The position numbers and the translations under genes were made by a program. A DNA stretch of 64,000 nucleotides from Micrasema longulum. Its lineage: Eukaryota > Arthropoda > Insecta > Trichoptera > Brachycentridae. Each line of letters starts with the position of its first letter. Position 1 is the stretch's first letter. Where the stretch lies: contig JAGVSM010000216.1 in NCBI GenBank assembly GCA_022494885.1, positions 39,783 through 103,782 of the forward strand, given 5' to 3'. This document shows positions 40,726 through 50,675 of this stretch, piece by piece. A model generated the notes under the pieces. The model was not told where the DNA came from and ran no database searches. It saw nothing but the letters and a program-made list of their open reading frames with translations.

Positions 40726-41094
40726 ATATATAAATGGGTAATGTGTTTAGCAGCATGTTTTCTGGTCACCTGGTACGAGTAAAGGCCGCGCTGTGTACCT
40801 AACGGTACCTTCAAAACTGGTTCACCTATTCTGTTAATTTTTTTGGCTATTAATCACATCGCGTCCGGATCTAGATAAATTTCTACGTTGCCTTACCCAT
40901 TCTGTTACCGAACCTCTTCTTAAAACATCAAACAATATATACCTACGATATTTCGAAAGAGATGAAGAACCGATTAAAAACAAAAACAAAACAAACCATC
41001 GCGCCGTTTCCCATATAATCAGAGGGGATATGACGCCATTTCACCCTGACTGCATATAGATGTCGCTTCCGCCTTCATACATCATTTTTTAATT
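40726..41094. other. Unassigned; RTE-B 3' end at 40998-41045 (minus)
   Basis: 'aaaccatcgcgccgtttccc' plus 'ggggatatgacgccatttca' is the reverse of the RTE-B terminus at 27340-27385. Confidence 0.5.
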
Positions 41095-41320
41095 TTTAAT
41101 TTTATTTTATAAATCATATAACAAAAAGTATAATACATTGAATGACATTCCCAGGAGTTACATAATAAGTCAATTCGGGACATTCATAATATTAACATTT
41201 AGAAAATAACACATATTGAGAACAACAAAGAAACAAAGCAAGTTTAGCACCTTTATAACTAAATATACAACAACAATATATACGCCTAAAACCTTTTCCT
41301 ACACAAGCAGAATAAATATA
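41095..41320 (-). mobile_element. LINE 3' UTR, minus strand (pair with 18226)
   Basis: Nearly colinear with 18226-18475 for more than 200 bp; no coding. Confidence 0.75.
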
Positions 41321-41431
41321 TAACAAATATATAAATCTTCTCGTGTCAATTTTTACATAAAATCCATCTTAAAGTATTTGTTAAATGAGAAAGTTCAGTG
41401 CTACGGGAAATAAACCAATGAGAGAGTACTT

Positions 41432-41910
41432 TTTTTATATTTTTATTCGTACAAATACATACCTATTACAAAAAAATACAATAAAAATGTATCCCAAACC
41501 CATGAGGCCTAGGGCCCTGTGTTGAGTTGGGATACAACATAATGGAAAGGGGAAGCACGTACACAATTAAATAACAGAAAAAACAATAATATTATTACAT
41601 AAACATACATATATTTCAAAGAGCATTTGGACAACACGCTTAATAATACATAAATCTATGCTACATCTCGCAGCAGTCTCCTGCAATGGTCTATCCCCTT
41701 AGATAAAATCCAGACTTGTACACTCCTGAAAATGGTTTTGGAGAACTTAATATGTTCATCCAGGACATTGAACACTCTTGGGGCATTTCTCTGAGCAAAC
41801 GTCGTACGTGTGGTATTTCAATAGTTTTCCGCTTACCGGGAAGCCAACTCACTAATCGGGACAACTCACGGGATTGAACTTGTGACGTCACCGGTGAAGT
41901 AATTTCAAAA
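41432..41910 (-). mobile_element. LINE 3' end with C-terminal coding
   Basis: On the minus strand, frames at 41891-41691 read 'RLVSWLPGKRKTIEIPHVRR', then (shifted) 'FSKTIFRSVQVWILSKGIDH' and 'CRRLLRDVA', a LINE C-terminus of the 37395 family. The 3' UTR contains a GTATCCCAAC...GGGTTTGGGATAC stem-loop (about 41490-41535) and ends at a reverse A-rich tail near 41435. GTGACGTCAC (41881-41890) at the upstream edge may be chance. Confidence 0.7.
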
Positions 41911-42172
41911 TCTTCGGTGACTTAAAAAAATTGTAGCGCCGATAATACGACACATAAAAAACATTCAATTGACATTCAACAATTATAAATAATTAATTAT
42001 AATTAAATCAAACTGTGCCTACCTAATATATATATTTTTGCAAACTTAAATATTGTATCTAATTTCTTTTGTCTGATCTGGGGTTACTCCGTATTAATCT
42101 GCTGTCTTAAAATGTGTTTTTTGTGTCCTTAGAAAATATTCTATTATAAAACATTGATAAATGGCGTGTTTA
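41911..42172. other. Unassigned
   Basis: No feature seen. Confidence 0.4.
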
Positions 42173-42860
42173 TCTTTATATATATAATTCCTCTGTACGT
42201 GTAATGTCACCGTACTCCTCCTTAACGGCTAAACCGATTTATGTGCGGTTTTCAGAGAAATATAGATCTTTGCGCTGTGCGTGTTCGTAGAAATTAAAAT
42301 CTTCGATCGAATATGTAAAAAAGAAATCATGTTTTATTCATCGATCTACCAGGGTTGTATTCGAGGAGAATTCATTTGCAAAAAAATGGAAAGATGTTTT
42401 TTTTTTATGTATAAAAAAGTTTGGTTTTGAATGTTTACAAACAACATTTGTTTTTGTGGATCTCAATCACAGATTCTTTCCTTAAATTCCTTTTAATTTC
42501 TTCCCATTTATTTATTTTTTGTGGATTTTTGGTAACACTAAAATAATATTAAACTCAATACATTTTTTTAAAAATCGCATTCCTACATAAGCACACCCTT
42601 TCGTTGGTGAAACGACCGGAGTTTGAAGTTTGCAAAAAAGAATGCCATATTTGAAAAAATATTTATTTTATGTTTTGGAATTCAACCATAAACAAGTACC
42701 TACTTAAATACATTTTTTTTTTTTATATTGTTAATTTTTAGTTTTGGAATGTAATCATTAACAAGTACCTAGGTATCTACTTATCAATGAAAAGTCTTTT
42801 CCCATGCTAACAGTAGGCAAGCCAACGTTCGGGCAGGACAACGTCTGTCGGGTCCGCTGG
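42173..42860 (+). mobile_element. Helitron, non-autonomous, both ends present
   Basis: Begins TCTTTATATATATAATTCC, with 'aaccgatttatgtgcggttt' and 'atatagatctttgcgctgtg'. Ends 'ggcaagccaacgttcgggca', 'ggacaacgtctgtcgggtcc', GCTGG, i.e. the CTRR terminus (42857-42860). 688 bp, no Rep/helicase coding. The 3' hairpin is not classical; the end resembles known insect Helitron-like families by its GGGTCCGCTRG signature. Confidence 0.8.
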
Positions 42861-43195
42861 TATATATATTTATGGTGTCTAATGTACCATCGACTTAACG
42901 TTGAAGGATAAATATGTAAATACGGCAAGGAAAAAATATTTTTTACTGACCACAAAACACAACAAGTGACATTTTAATGTTTACATGTTTTGCACTTATG
43001 AATTTATGTTCAACTTTAAGTACAGAAATTCATTCACTTTAGCGGATTTATTAAAAGACAATATTTTTTACCCAGCTTAAAACAGATTAGTTAAAAACCA
43101 ATCATTTTTTTTTACATATTTACTCAAAAACATTTCTTCAAAATAAATGGTATAAATTAATATTGTAAAACTGTATAGTTAATTAACTAGTAGGT
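42861..43195. other. AT-rich stretch, nothing recognised
   Basis: No feature seen. Confidence 0.5.
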
Positions 43196-43197
43196 AG

Positions 43198-43742
43198 TAA
43201 TCATCATCATCATCATCAGCCGAAACTTGTCCAATGTTGAACATAGGCCTCCCGCTTTAGTCTTCATATTTCCCTATCCTGAGCCAACCGCATCCAACCA
43301 CTTCCTGCAACTCATCTTATGTCATCAAACCACCTTGTCGACACTTCTTCTACCCGTTCTGGGTCACCATTCCAGGACTTTTTTGGTCCATATAGAGTCT
43401 GTGATTCTGGCTATAAGACCGGCCCAGCTCCATTTCTGGTTGGCAGCCCTATGGACCACTTTGTTCTGCTCTAATCCATGCATTGGTTTTTCTGTCTCTC
43501 GACGAAATACCCAGCAGTCTCCTTTACATGGCTCTCTGTGTCACTGATAATTTGTACATTTTTTTTCGTGAACACAAAAGTTTCACAGATATATTTCAGT
43601 AATGTGATCTTTATTGATTCTTTAAATAATGTGTATACTTCGGAGATTTTAGGATATATGAGATCTTACCAAAGGCAGCCCATGCTAAACCTCGCCTTCT
43701 CTCTATTTCTACCTCTTTATTACCTTCGTAGGTAATAATATT
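43198..43742 (-). pseudogene. RTE-clade LINE ORF2 C-terminus and 3' end
   Basis: Read on the minus strand from 43735: 'LAWAAFGKISYILKSPK', 'SVTQRAM..RLLGISSRDRK' and 'WIRAEQS', then a decayed W-AGH region and, at the end, 'REAYVQHWTSFG' followed by (TGA)n. This is the full RTE order: WAAFGKL, TQRAMERxMLGIsxRDRxxNxxIR, GRPxxRW, and EAYxQxW before the stop. At least two frameshifts. The TGATGATGATGA tail (43199-43216 reversed) is typical of insect RTE elements, especially lepidopteran ones. Different family from RTE-A and RTE-B. Confidence 0.8.
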
Positions 43743-44540
43743 ATTGTTTATTTTGCATAAAAATGTCTGCCTTAAAACAGGTTATACCTAGTTAGGCAGA
43801 CTAGACATGATCCAGAGAAATCTATTACCTAACTGTGTATGTAGTAGATAAAGTTATTTTTATTTTTGTTAATAAACCATGATTATTATAATTATTATTA
43901 TTATTTTTAAAAATGTATGAACAGAGGTATATTTTCTAATAACAGCCGTTTAGTGAACAGATAAAGCTCGTCATATAAATTTATAAATAAAAATTCCTTC
44001 GTATACATATTATATGACGAGGAAAGGAATTCATGGAATGTTGTACCGGGTCGGAAAAAAGACTGCAATATGATCTAGGAATGAAAAGAAATAAAAAATG
44101 AAAGAAAGTTAGGGTTTGAAGGGTTCCCGAAAACAAAGTTTATGTTTAGATGGGTTTATAAGTCAAACATTTCCTGAAATGTGAAAAATACCTTACATTA
44201 AAGAAAAATACTGTAAGATGAATGACACATTTATAAAAATTTTGCTAAGAGACAAGCATACCCATTGGGGGAGCTGGGGGAGTCCAAACCCACAATTTTT
44301 CGATATTCGAATTCAAACAAGGCTTAAAATTTGCGTATTGGCATATTCAAGATGTTTAAAGATGAGTCAAACTTGTCACAGAGTTTGCAAATAAAGTAAG
44401 CTTATAGCTTTATTAGAAAAACTTTTTTATCGAGATCAATGTTGCCAAAATTCGACATTGAACCTAATTTAAAGACAATGTCCTTACCTAATTGGTTGGT
44501 AGTTTAATTAGGCTGTGGGTGGAAGAATTTTAGTCAAATT
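43743..44540. other. Unassigned, with inverted and direct repeat edges
   Basis: ATAAAGCTCGTCATATAA (43961-43978) recurs at 45455-45472, and its reverse half TTATATGACGAG at 44010-44021. AGGAATGAAAAG plus GAAAGTTAGGGTTT (44076-44120) are inverted at 44943-44977. A GTCTGCCT/AGGCAGAC hairpin is at about 43765-43802. Confidence 0.5.
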
Positions 44541-44935
44541 AGCCACTGAATACGTTTCCAAACAGCCATAATACCCACTCTGCTATTTATAAAATCTTCT
44601 AACAGCAACTTTGGTTTTTATGCCCCAATGTCCAGAATGTGTAGATTAGTCAATTCATCACACGACTTGGAATTTTTTGGGATAGATCTTTCGGCTTTTT
44701 GTAGATCTCTTCGCGACTAAACAGTGTGGGATGACGTTGGATTGGCATGGTTTAACTCAAAGTTTTTGATCTTTCGTTTTTTTTTTTATATATTGTATAC
44801 TGTTGTTGTTTTTCCCTTGTTTGTCTTTGCTAAATAGTTTTATGTTCTTTTTGTTCAGTTTCTTGCATTGATGTTTCTTCATGTAACTGTTGTTATTGGC
44901 TTAGGCCGTATATATATAATAAATAAATAAATAAT
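44541..44935 (+). mobile_element. CR1/Jockey-type LINE 3' end
   Basis: Coding 44577-44720: 'FGFYAPMSRMCRLVNSSHDL' and 'EFFGIDLSAFCRSLRD', then a stop. Homologous to the last 45 residues of the LINE at 17311-17658. A 3' UTR of about 190 bp ends with 'ttaggccgtatatatataat' and (AAAT)n. Confidence 0.75.
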
Positions 44936-44942
44936 ATAATAT

Positions 44943-45455
44943 CCTCAAAACCCTAACTTTCATTCCTTTTCATTCCTGTAACCCCTTCCTATCTCCTCCC
45001 AAACTACTTACCCAAACCCTCACATTATATGCTTTCCTTTGGCAAAAGGCACCTGGTCAGCACCATTTGAAGGACCTACTCAAGAGGTACTCGTAAATAT
45101 TGCTTTAGACTTGATGGGGCTTGGCTGGATCCAAGTTAAAGTTATCACTAGAAACCTTGCAGGGCACTGCAGAGAAAATAAAAACCTTGCTAGAATCTAC
45201 CTTTATGAAACTTCTAGATTTAGGTTCTACAGTACAGATGATGTAAGACAAAAGAAGTCACATCCTCGGGGGACCACTGGTTAAGCCTGAGGATGTTAGA
45301 GCGCTCGCCCCCACCTGATAACCCGGTGCTTTAAGGATCTGAGCTTGGAGGGGGAGATTTAGCATTATGGGAACCCTCGCTTTCCACTCTCTGGCCAGGC
45401 TCTTTGAAGACCTGGACTTGAAGGGCAAAAACTAATTTACGGGGTCCCATCACAA
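44943..45455 (+). other. GC-balanced block with an 81-codon frame, unidentified
   Basis: 45039-45284 is open for 81 codons ('WSAPFEGPTQEVLVNIALDL', 'SRFRFYSTDDVRQKKS'). Codon composition is more balanced than in AT-driven frames nearby, but no domain is recognised and other frames are almost as good. A CATCCTCG...GAGGATG hairpin spans 45259-45296. Could be part of an unknown element bounded by the repeats at 43961 and 45455. Confidence 0.25.
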
Positions 45456-45475
45456 TAAAGCTCGTCATATAATAT

Positions 45476-45844
45476 TTTTAACAGTTTGTAACATATATAA
45501 AACTATTTTGATATATAAATTTATATGTACGAGCTGCCTATCAATCAAAGCATTCTGGTCTTGGTACTTAAAAGTGCAGTCAATCATACGCCAACAAACA
45601 AAAAATATATATTTTACTAGCAAAGCGGGCGTCCATAAAATAAGCACTAATAAAAATTGGCATTATCTAACGACATTTATATAACCTTGACGTAAAATAT
45701 GTTTATGTTCTTTCCCATTCCTAAATGCAAACCCTTCCCCACAAACTCATCCCCTATCAAAACGTAGCAAACCTGTTATTTGATACGCAAGACACTTTTG
45801 TTTATCAAAATTTAAAAAAGTAAAAGTGTATCAGATTAATGTTA
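45476..45844. other. AT-rich stretch, nothing recognised
   Basis: No feature seen. Confidence 0.4.
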
Positions 45845-45965
45845 GAAATGGATAAGATACTACAGAAAGGAGTATGTAAGTCCGAGCATTTACAGGGCTT
45901 ATGACCTGTTATTGGCTGATTTACACACATCGTGACATTCACTATTCTGTCCATGATTAAAAACC
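45845..45965 (+). repeat. R1 repeat, partial
   Basis: 'agcatttacagggcttatga', 'cctgttattggctgattt' and 'gacattcactattctgtcca' in order. Confidence 0.75.
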
Positions 45966-46077
45966 ATTTTTTAAATTAATTTACTATTTTAATATACCCG
46001 TTCGGGTTATAAATGAAATATTACAAGGTAGTTCTCATTTGCTTTTTCTGAAATGATATTCCAAACGCTCTCGCTGC

Positions 46078-46142
46078 CGTAGGAAACATTTTTATCGCTT
46101 GTACTTTGTGCGTAAATACACGAGATAAAAGTGTTTTCTACG
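46078..46142. repeat. Pre-miRNA-sized hairpin
   Basis: Two 26-nt arms (46078-46103, 46117-46142) pair at 22 positions plus two G-U pairs, with a 13-nt loop. Total 65 nt. No copy elsewhere in the window was noticed. Confidence 0.75.
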
Positions 46143-46309
46143 ACCAGAATATCACCGCATGTTGATTTTAAATTTGTCTTCGGTGTAAGTTTTCAAGTAG
46201 TAAGGGAAATCAGAGTAGTTTTAAGTCTTTTGTGTGGTATTTTTGGGTGCCCTACGTTTGTCTTTTCTTTTTAAAATATTTTTATATTTTTATGTGGTAG
46301 TATTGTTTT
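46143..46309. other. Unassigned
   Basis: No feature seen. Confidence 0.4.
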
Positions 46310-46560
46310 GTCAGCCTCGTGTTGTAATGATCAGAGGATTTGCCTACCATGCAAGAGGTGTCGGGCTCGATTTCCGACAGTGTTAATAAGAAATATTTAT
46401 TTATTAGAGTGTTTTTACACTAAAATAACTCATAATCCCTGGACTGGTATCTGAAACGTAAGACTTACCTTCGTGTAACAAAAATGATTAAGATACGCTG
46501 CGATTTATGTACCAATAAAGTGCCCTATGTACCATTAGGTGCGGATAGGGATTGATGACG
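46310..46560 (+). mobile_element. SINE-A, full length
   Basis: tRNA-like head 'cagcctcgtgttgtaatgat' and 'tttgcctaccatgcaagag', box B-like GGGCTCGATTTCC, then 'ccctggactggtatctgaaa', 'gtaccaataaagtgccctat', 'caccattaggtgcgg'-type end and a GATGACGATG tail. About 250 bp. Confidence 0.85.
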
Positions 46561-46565
46561 ATGTG

Positions 46566-46745
46566 TAAAGTGGCCACTTAAACCGGCAAATGACAGATCA
46601 TAAGCTATGTAAATGCCTAGATATTCATATTCTCTTCATTTAAATTGTTTCCCTCTCTGTTGCGACAAATTAAGATCTAAATAACTCCCTTGGAAGGAAA
46701 TCCAACCCGTCTGCAAACATTTGGACACACTCAAAACACTGTTGA
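46566..46745 (-). repeat. R1 repeat, partial
   Basis: 'gtgtaaagtggccacttaaa', 'gatcataagctatgtaaatg', 'gtttccctctctgttgcgac' and 'cccttggaaggaaatccaac'. Confidence 0.75.
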
Positions 46746-47344
46746 CAATATCTTGCTTAAATATGGTATTATTTTCGTAGGTTTTCATAAAATGTAATTG
46801 AATATTTGATCAGATGGTTATTTCTGATAATTTTATGTCTGGTGGCTCCATTCGTTACCTTACCCTTGAAATATGGCCCTGAAATAATCTTTGTCAATTA
46901 TTGTTATTGTAAACAAGTACCTACTTATATATTCATTTCATTATTAAATACTCGTATATAACTAAAATAATAATATATATATATATATAACATTTAACAA
47001 CACCGTTTTCCTAAGAAACTCACTCTCCAGTCACCGTTACGACGGCTGTCCACCGCATCACCGTTCACTACGGCCGTTAAGATACGGGCACCGCTGTTCT
47101 AGGAAACCCTAGCTTAAGCGCCAGTTGCTTTAGAAAAAAAAACTTAATTGAAAGAGTAATGCTGCTTTTGTGCCAAAATAGACTAAATTTGTAGCATGAA
47201 AAAAAAAGATAAAACACATTATTTTGCTCGTTTTAACGAAAATGTTACAATTATTACCTACTATCATTTGTTTGTGTGAAAGAGAGAAAACTTATATAAT
47301 AGCGCCGATTAGTTGATAAAAAAAGTTGAACCAATACAAAAAAA
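46746..47344. other. Unassigned, with a GC-richer patch at 47000-47130
   Basis: The patch has several ACCGTT/ACGGCC words and TTTCCTAAGAAAC vs GTTCTAGGAAAC at its two sides, suggesting a small inverted element. No protein. Confidence 0.35.
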
Positions 47345-47594
47345 TCATTATCGTCATAATCAAACCCTTATCTGCACCGAATGGTGCATAAGGCACTGCA
47401 CTATTAAATCAAATCTCTAGATTATTACAGGAAGCTATCATCAGTCTCACACCCTTCAGGTGCCAGTCCAGGGACAATGAAATACTTCAGTGGGAAACCA
47501 TCTTTGAAAACAACTATTTCATTTGAACTCTTTCAGGAATCGAACCCGGGGCCTCAAGCATGGTAGGTAAACAGGCCAATCACTCCACCATCAG
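47345..47594 (-). mobile_element. SINE-A, full length
   Basis: Minus strand: head 'cgcctgatggtggagtgatt', box B GGGTTCGATTCC, and the 'ccctggactggcacctga' body through to an ATTATGACGATAATG-like tail at 47345. Confidence 0.85.
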
Positions 47595-47682
47595 GCGGAC
47601 GTTTCACTCGATTTCCTTTTTCAGGATTGTTACCTGGGAGCAGCCATCGAGCTAAAATTCTGATCTATTTCACACACAGTAA
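47595..47682 (+). repeat. Repeat E fragment
   Basis: 'gctaaaattctgatctattt' and CACACACAG match the start of Repeat E; it is cut by the following LINE. Confidence 0.45.
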
Positions 47683-48365
47683 TATATTTATTTATTTATT
47701 AAGGAAATCATACAGTCTTTTTTTAAATACAAGGTACAAAAGAACAATTTTAAAATGTAAGACCAATTACAGATTTCACATTAATTTATTATGAATGCAG
47801 GAGGAGAGGGGAAATAATAATTTAATTCTAAAAAAATAAAAACATGAATATTAAATAAAAAGTACATAAAAGAGAGAAGACATTGTATAGCTACAACTCT
47901 ACTTTCCTCCCCTCTCTCTCTAATTCCATTCATATTTCTAAGTAAAAAATCACAACCGACAAAAATTAATTAGATGCAGGCAGTAAATGTACATATGAAT
48001 AAGTAAAATTTAAGAGTTGAAATTAAAAGTTGAAATTAAAATTTAATTAAAAGTGAAAATGAAGAGTTTGAATGAAAATTAAAAGTTTAAATAAAAAGTT
48101 AAAATTAAAGGTTAAAATTAAGAATTAAAATTAAAAAGTTAAAATTGAAAGATAAAATTTAAATTCAAAGTTAAAAGTTAAGCAGGAGACAAATTTAAAA
48201 TGTCTAACAGATCTGATAAAAATATTGTATTTACAGTGTAATATGTCAAAGTCACTAAATCTGTCATTATAGGTTATCTGTATTCTTCGAAGAGTGCTAT
48301 TAGTCATTGAGTTAGGAATGTGGAAGAGTACAGATTGACGAGTATCCTTCAGACACATAGTTTAA
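47683..48365 (-). mobile_element. LINE 3' end, minus strand, with internal minisatellite
   Basis: The minus-strand frame 48358-48131 starts with 'MCLKDTRQSVLFHIPNSMTN' and 'STLRRIQITYNDRFSDFDIL', the R-x-x-x-L-x-x-P-x-x-x-T...RRIxxxYNxxxxDxDxL part of a CR1/Jockey-type end. 48005-48180 holds an imperfect run of AAGTTAAAATTA-like units of about 12-14 bp. The reverse (AAAT)n tail is at 47683-47700. Confidence 0.6.
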
Positions 48366-48723
48366 AAAATATTAAAACGCAATTCAAATAATTAATTAAC
48401 ATTTTAGGAACCACTGGCTTCGATCACAAATACCTGCTCACATTTAGGAATCGCTTAACTTCAAATGACCTCTATATTGACGCGTCTGATCAAAACCAAG
48501 TATCGCACATCAATTCACTACACACGAAAATCATCTTTACGATCCTATTCACAAAGCTCAATTTCCTCTACCGTCCAATTCGCGATATACCGCATTTCAA
48601 GATTCGGATTCAGTTACGAACATAACCATACTTGTACTGTTACAGTTGTTTACCCCTGTATTGGAAAATGAGCCTTAAGGCTTTGTTGTATTGGTAGCGT
48701 TTTGGTGTGTTTGTTGTTTTTCA
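48366..48723. other. Unassigned
   Basis: A 68-codon plus-strand frame (48465-48671) is Ser/Thr/Tyr-rich with no motif. AGCCTTAAGGCT palindrome at 48671-48682. Confidence 0.4.
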
Positions 48724-49182
48724 TTAGGTTTTGTTTTGCTTGGCGGAGCCACTTTGGTAATGAAGAAATGATCCACAAGTTAAGCCGTGGACTTTCGGAA
48801 TAAATAAATTAATGATAGAAAGTGGAAAATTAAAGAAATGTTCAGTCGCGGTCAAAAATCTCATACCAATTAAAAAATTTAACGCTCTAGATTGTTTATT
48901 TGTTTTTTTTCTTAAAACAATTTTTTTTATTAAGCGATCATCTCGGGCAGATGTCACGCGCCCCCGTCCGCTTCCTTTTTTCCGTTCTATGGATCCAGTT
49001 TCTTGGATTTTTTTTAATAAAAACCTCACTGCACCTTCTGAATACCCAACTCGACGAGATATTTCACAATTAGATATGTTTTCTTGCGACAATGTGATTA
49101 TTTTGGATTTTATCGCAATCGACATTTGCTTTGCACTTTCCATGATTGTTGTGTTATGTTCACTCAAACGCGGGTAAAACAA
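48724..49182 (-). pseudogene. Tc1-like transposase, N-terminal DNA-binding part
   Basis: The 152-codon frame on the minus strand is convincing from the internal Met at codon 14. 'SKIITLSQENISNCEISRRV' and 'GYSEGAVRFLLKKIQETGS' form the first HTH, 'KKGSGRGRVTSARDDRLIKK' the GRPR-type linker and start of the second HTH, as in Tc1/mariner transposases. After 'KQSRALNF' the similarity ends; the DDE catalytic domain is absent, so an internal deletion or rearrangement has left a short derivative. Upstream, near 49320-49358, the minus strand has TACACCGCAAGACAAAAAAA, a plausible terminal inverted repeat. The matching end at the other side was not found. Confidence 0.75.
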
Positions 49183-49639
49183 GACTGTTGAGACATTTTA
49201 AAATGTAAATATTGTAGAAAGGTGACACATAGTGTCCTTAATTTATTAAACAAAAGAAAGAGGTATCGATAAAGGATTTCTTAGAAAAAGGGTTCAGTAA
49301 AGTCAAGGGGCGCGGTAGCAGGTAAACTCGTAATTTTTTTTGTCTTGCGGTGTACTTACTTTCAAGACTCAAAAGATTAGCATTCTGAGCTTTGGTAAGG
49401 TGTCAAGATTCGCACCCATATAGGAGTAGGTACTGGCATTATATAAAAGTTGAATAATCGGCATTTCGTTTTGACCGAATAAAGACTAGAGTTTCGAGAA
49501 TAGAGATAAGGTTTAAAGACAGACCAGCGAAGTTTCTAAATTAAAATCATACAAATTAAATTATGGTATATTTTTAAAAGTGAAATCATTTTTTTTATCT
49601 ACCGATTCGTGATGGAAGATGGCAACGCTAGGTGTACAG
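49183..49639. other. 5' flank of the Tc1-like gene and unassigned sequence
   Basis: 49183-49360 should be the 5' UTR and terminal region of the Tc1-like element. 49361-49639 is unassigned. Confidence 0.4.
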
Positions 49640-50112
49640 CCAAACATGTCTTGTAGCTACAGACCGCATTGACTCGACAGTCTGAACGTAATATATTCGG
49701 AATAAGTCTAGCCCCTATAAAATTTATTTTTTTTAATTGACTAAGAAGGGTTTATATTTTTTTTAACCATTTACAAAATTATGACCTTGATAACAACACG
49801 TCATGCCGCTACTGAGCGGATGGTCCGTCGTAATTTTCTACCCCATTTACGATATTTAAGTATGAGTTAATTTGATAGTTGATATTGAAATTTCGTGGTG
49901 TAATGGCACACGACTCACGCATGGAAGGTTTCGGGTTCGTTTTTCGGTGAGAGGACAAAAAATCTATTTAATTTTTCTCAAGCATGAGTGTCTTGAGGCG
50001 TAGGTCACCATTGCAATTGGGATTCTTGGCCTGCTGTGGTGCCAAAAAAATACAGATACTTATATGGACTCTAGATTACCAAACGTCTCTCAGCTGGAAA
50101 GCACGAAATGAC
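49640..50112. repeat. Second set of hairpin units, split by SINE-C
   Basis: Three units like those at 31430-31830: 'cttgtagctacagaccgcat' (49651-49670), 'gtcatgccgctactgagcgg' (49800-49819) and 'cgtctctcagctggaaagca' (50083-50102). In the second, the inner stem is CCGCT/AGCGG instead of GCT/AGC, i.e. both sides changed so that pairing is kept or extended. Confidence 0.7.
49888..50057 (+). mobile_element. SINE-C, diverged
   Basis: Head 'tttcgtggtgtaatggcaca', box B 'tcgggttcgtttttcggtga', then 'ctcaagcatgagtgtcttga' and the GCCTGCTGTGGTGCCAAAAA end. Confidence 0.75.
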
Positions 50113-50114
50113 AG

Positions 50115-50236
50115 AAAAAAATGCTTTATTATTAAAATACAAATAATAGTGATCAAGATAAATATTATATCTTGAGTTTTAGTTTTGTACCTGTCATGTC
50201 AAAGCCCTCTGAGCGTATATAATAAATAAAATAATA
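50115..50236 (+). mobile_element. LINE 3' tail, probable
   Basis: Ends 'gagcgtatataataaataaa'. No coding. Confidence 0.4.
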
Positions 50237-50237
50237 T

Positions 50238-50675
50238 CAGCCAATAACAAATAATGAGCCCCGTAAATGCCTTGACTTCCATATTCCGTTGTCAAAAATG
50301 TTTTCCCTCTCTGTTGAAATAAATGTAAGCCAAAGACAATTCAAAAATTCTTTTATATCTCTAGGCTCGAAGATTCTTTTACAATTAAATCTTTAAATCA
50401 TGACATTATGAAATTATACTAAATAAAATCAGTACGTAATATATCTAAAAACTTCTTTATCACTGTATTGTTTAATTGCTAATACGTATTTTTAATTTTG
50501 TACTAATATGTATGTTTATTTGTGTATTTTATAAGTGGACGTCAGTGTAATATGTTAAAAAAATTAAATTGTGTATATTACTCAAATGATTGTCATATAC
50601 TCGTAGTTCCGACTAAACGGGAATTTATTTAACAAGTCGAGACTTGTAAATAATGATTATGTGTGTTGTAACGTT
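50238..50675. repeat. Left arm of a 4-kb inverted structure (R1 plus unknown segment)
   Basis: 50238-50330 is reverse R1 ('tgccttgacttccatattcc', 'tgttttccctctctgttgaa'). 50331-50675 is an unknown AT-rich segment. Both are found in inverted order at 53833-54265 with high similarity, e.g. 'attctttttatctctaggct'-type start, 'acttctttatcactgtattg' and 'ataagtggacgtcagtg'. Confidence 0.85.

Noticed and set aside
41881..41890. GTGACGTCAC as a regulatory CRE site
   Set aside because: Isolated in a decayed LINE, no CpG-rich context; likely chance.
43227..43735. Plus-strand frames of 106 and 85 codons
   Set aside because: Antisense shadows of the RTE ORF2 end on the minus strand.
48812..49177. 121-codon plus-strand frame
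   Set aside because: Antisense shadow of the Tc1-like transposase fragment.
49361..49480. Possible RTE RT fragment on the minus strand
   Set aside because: Only vague similarity; too short to support.
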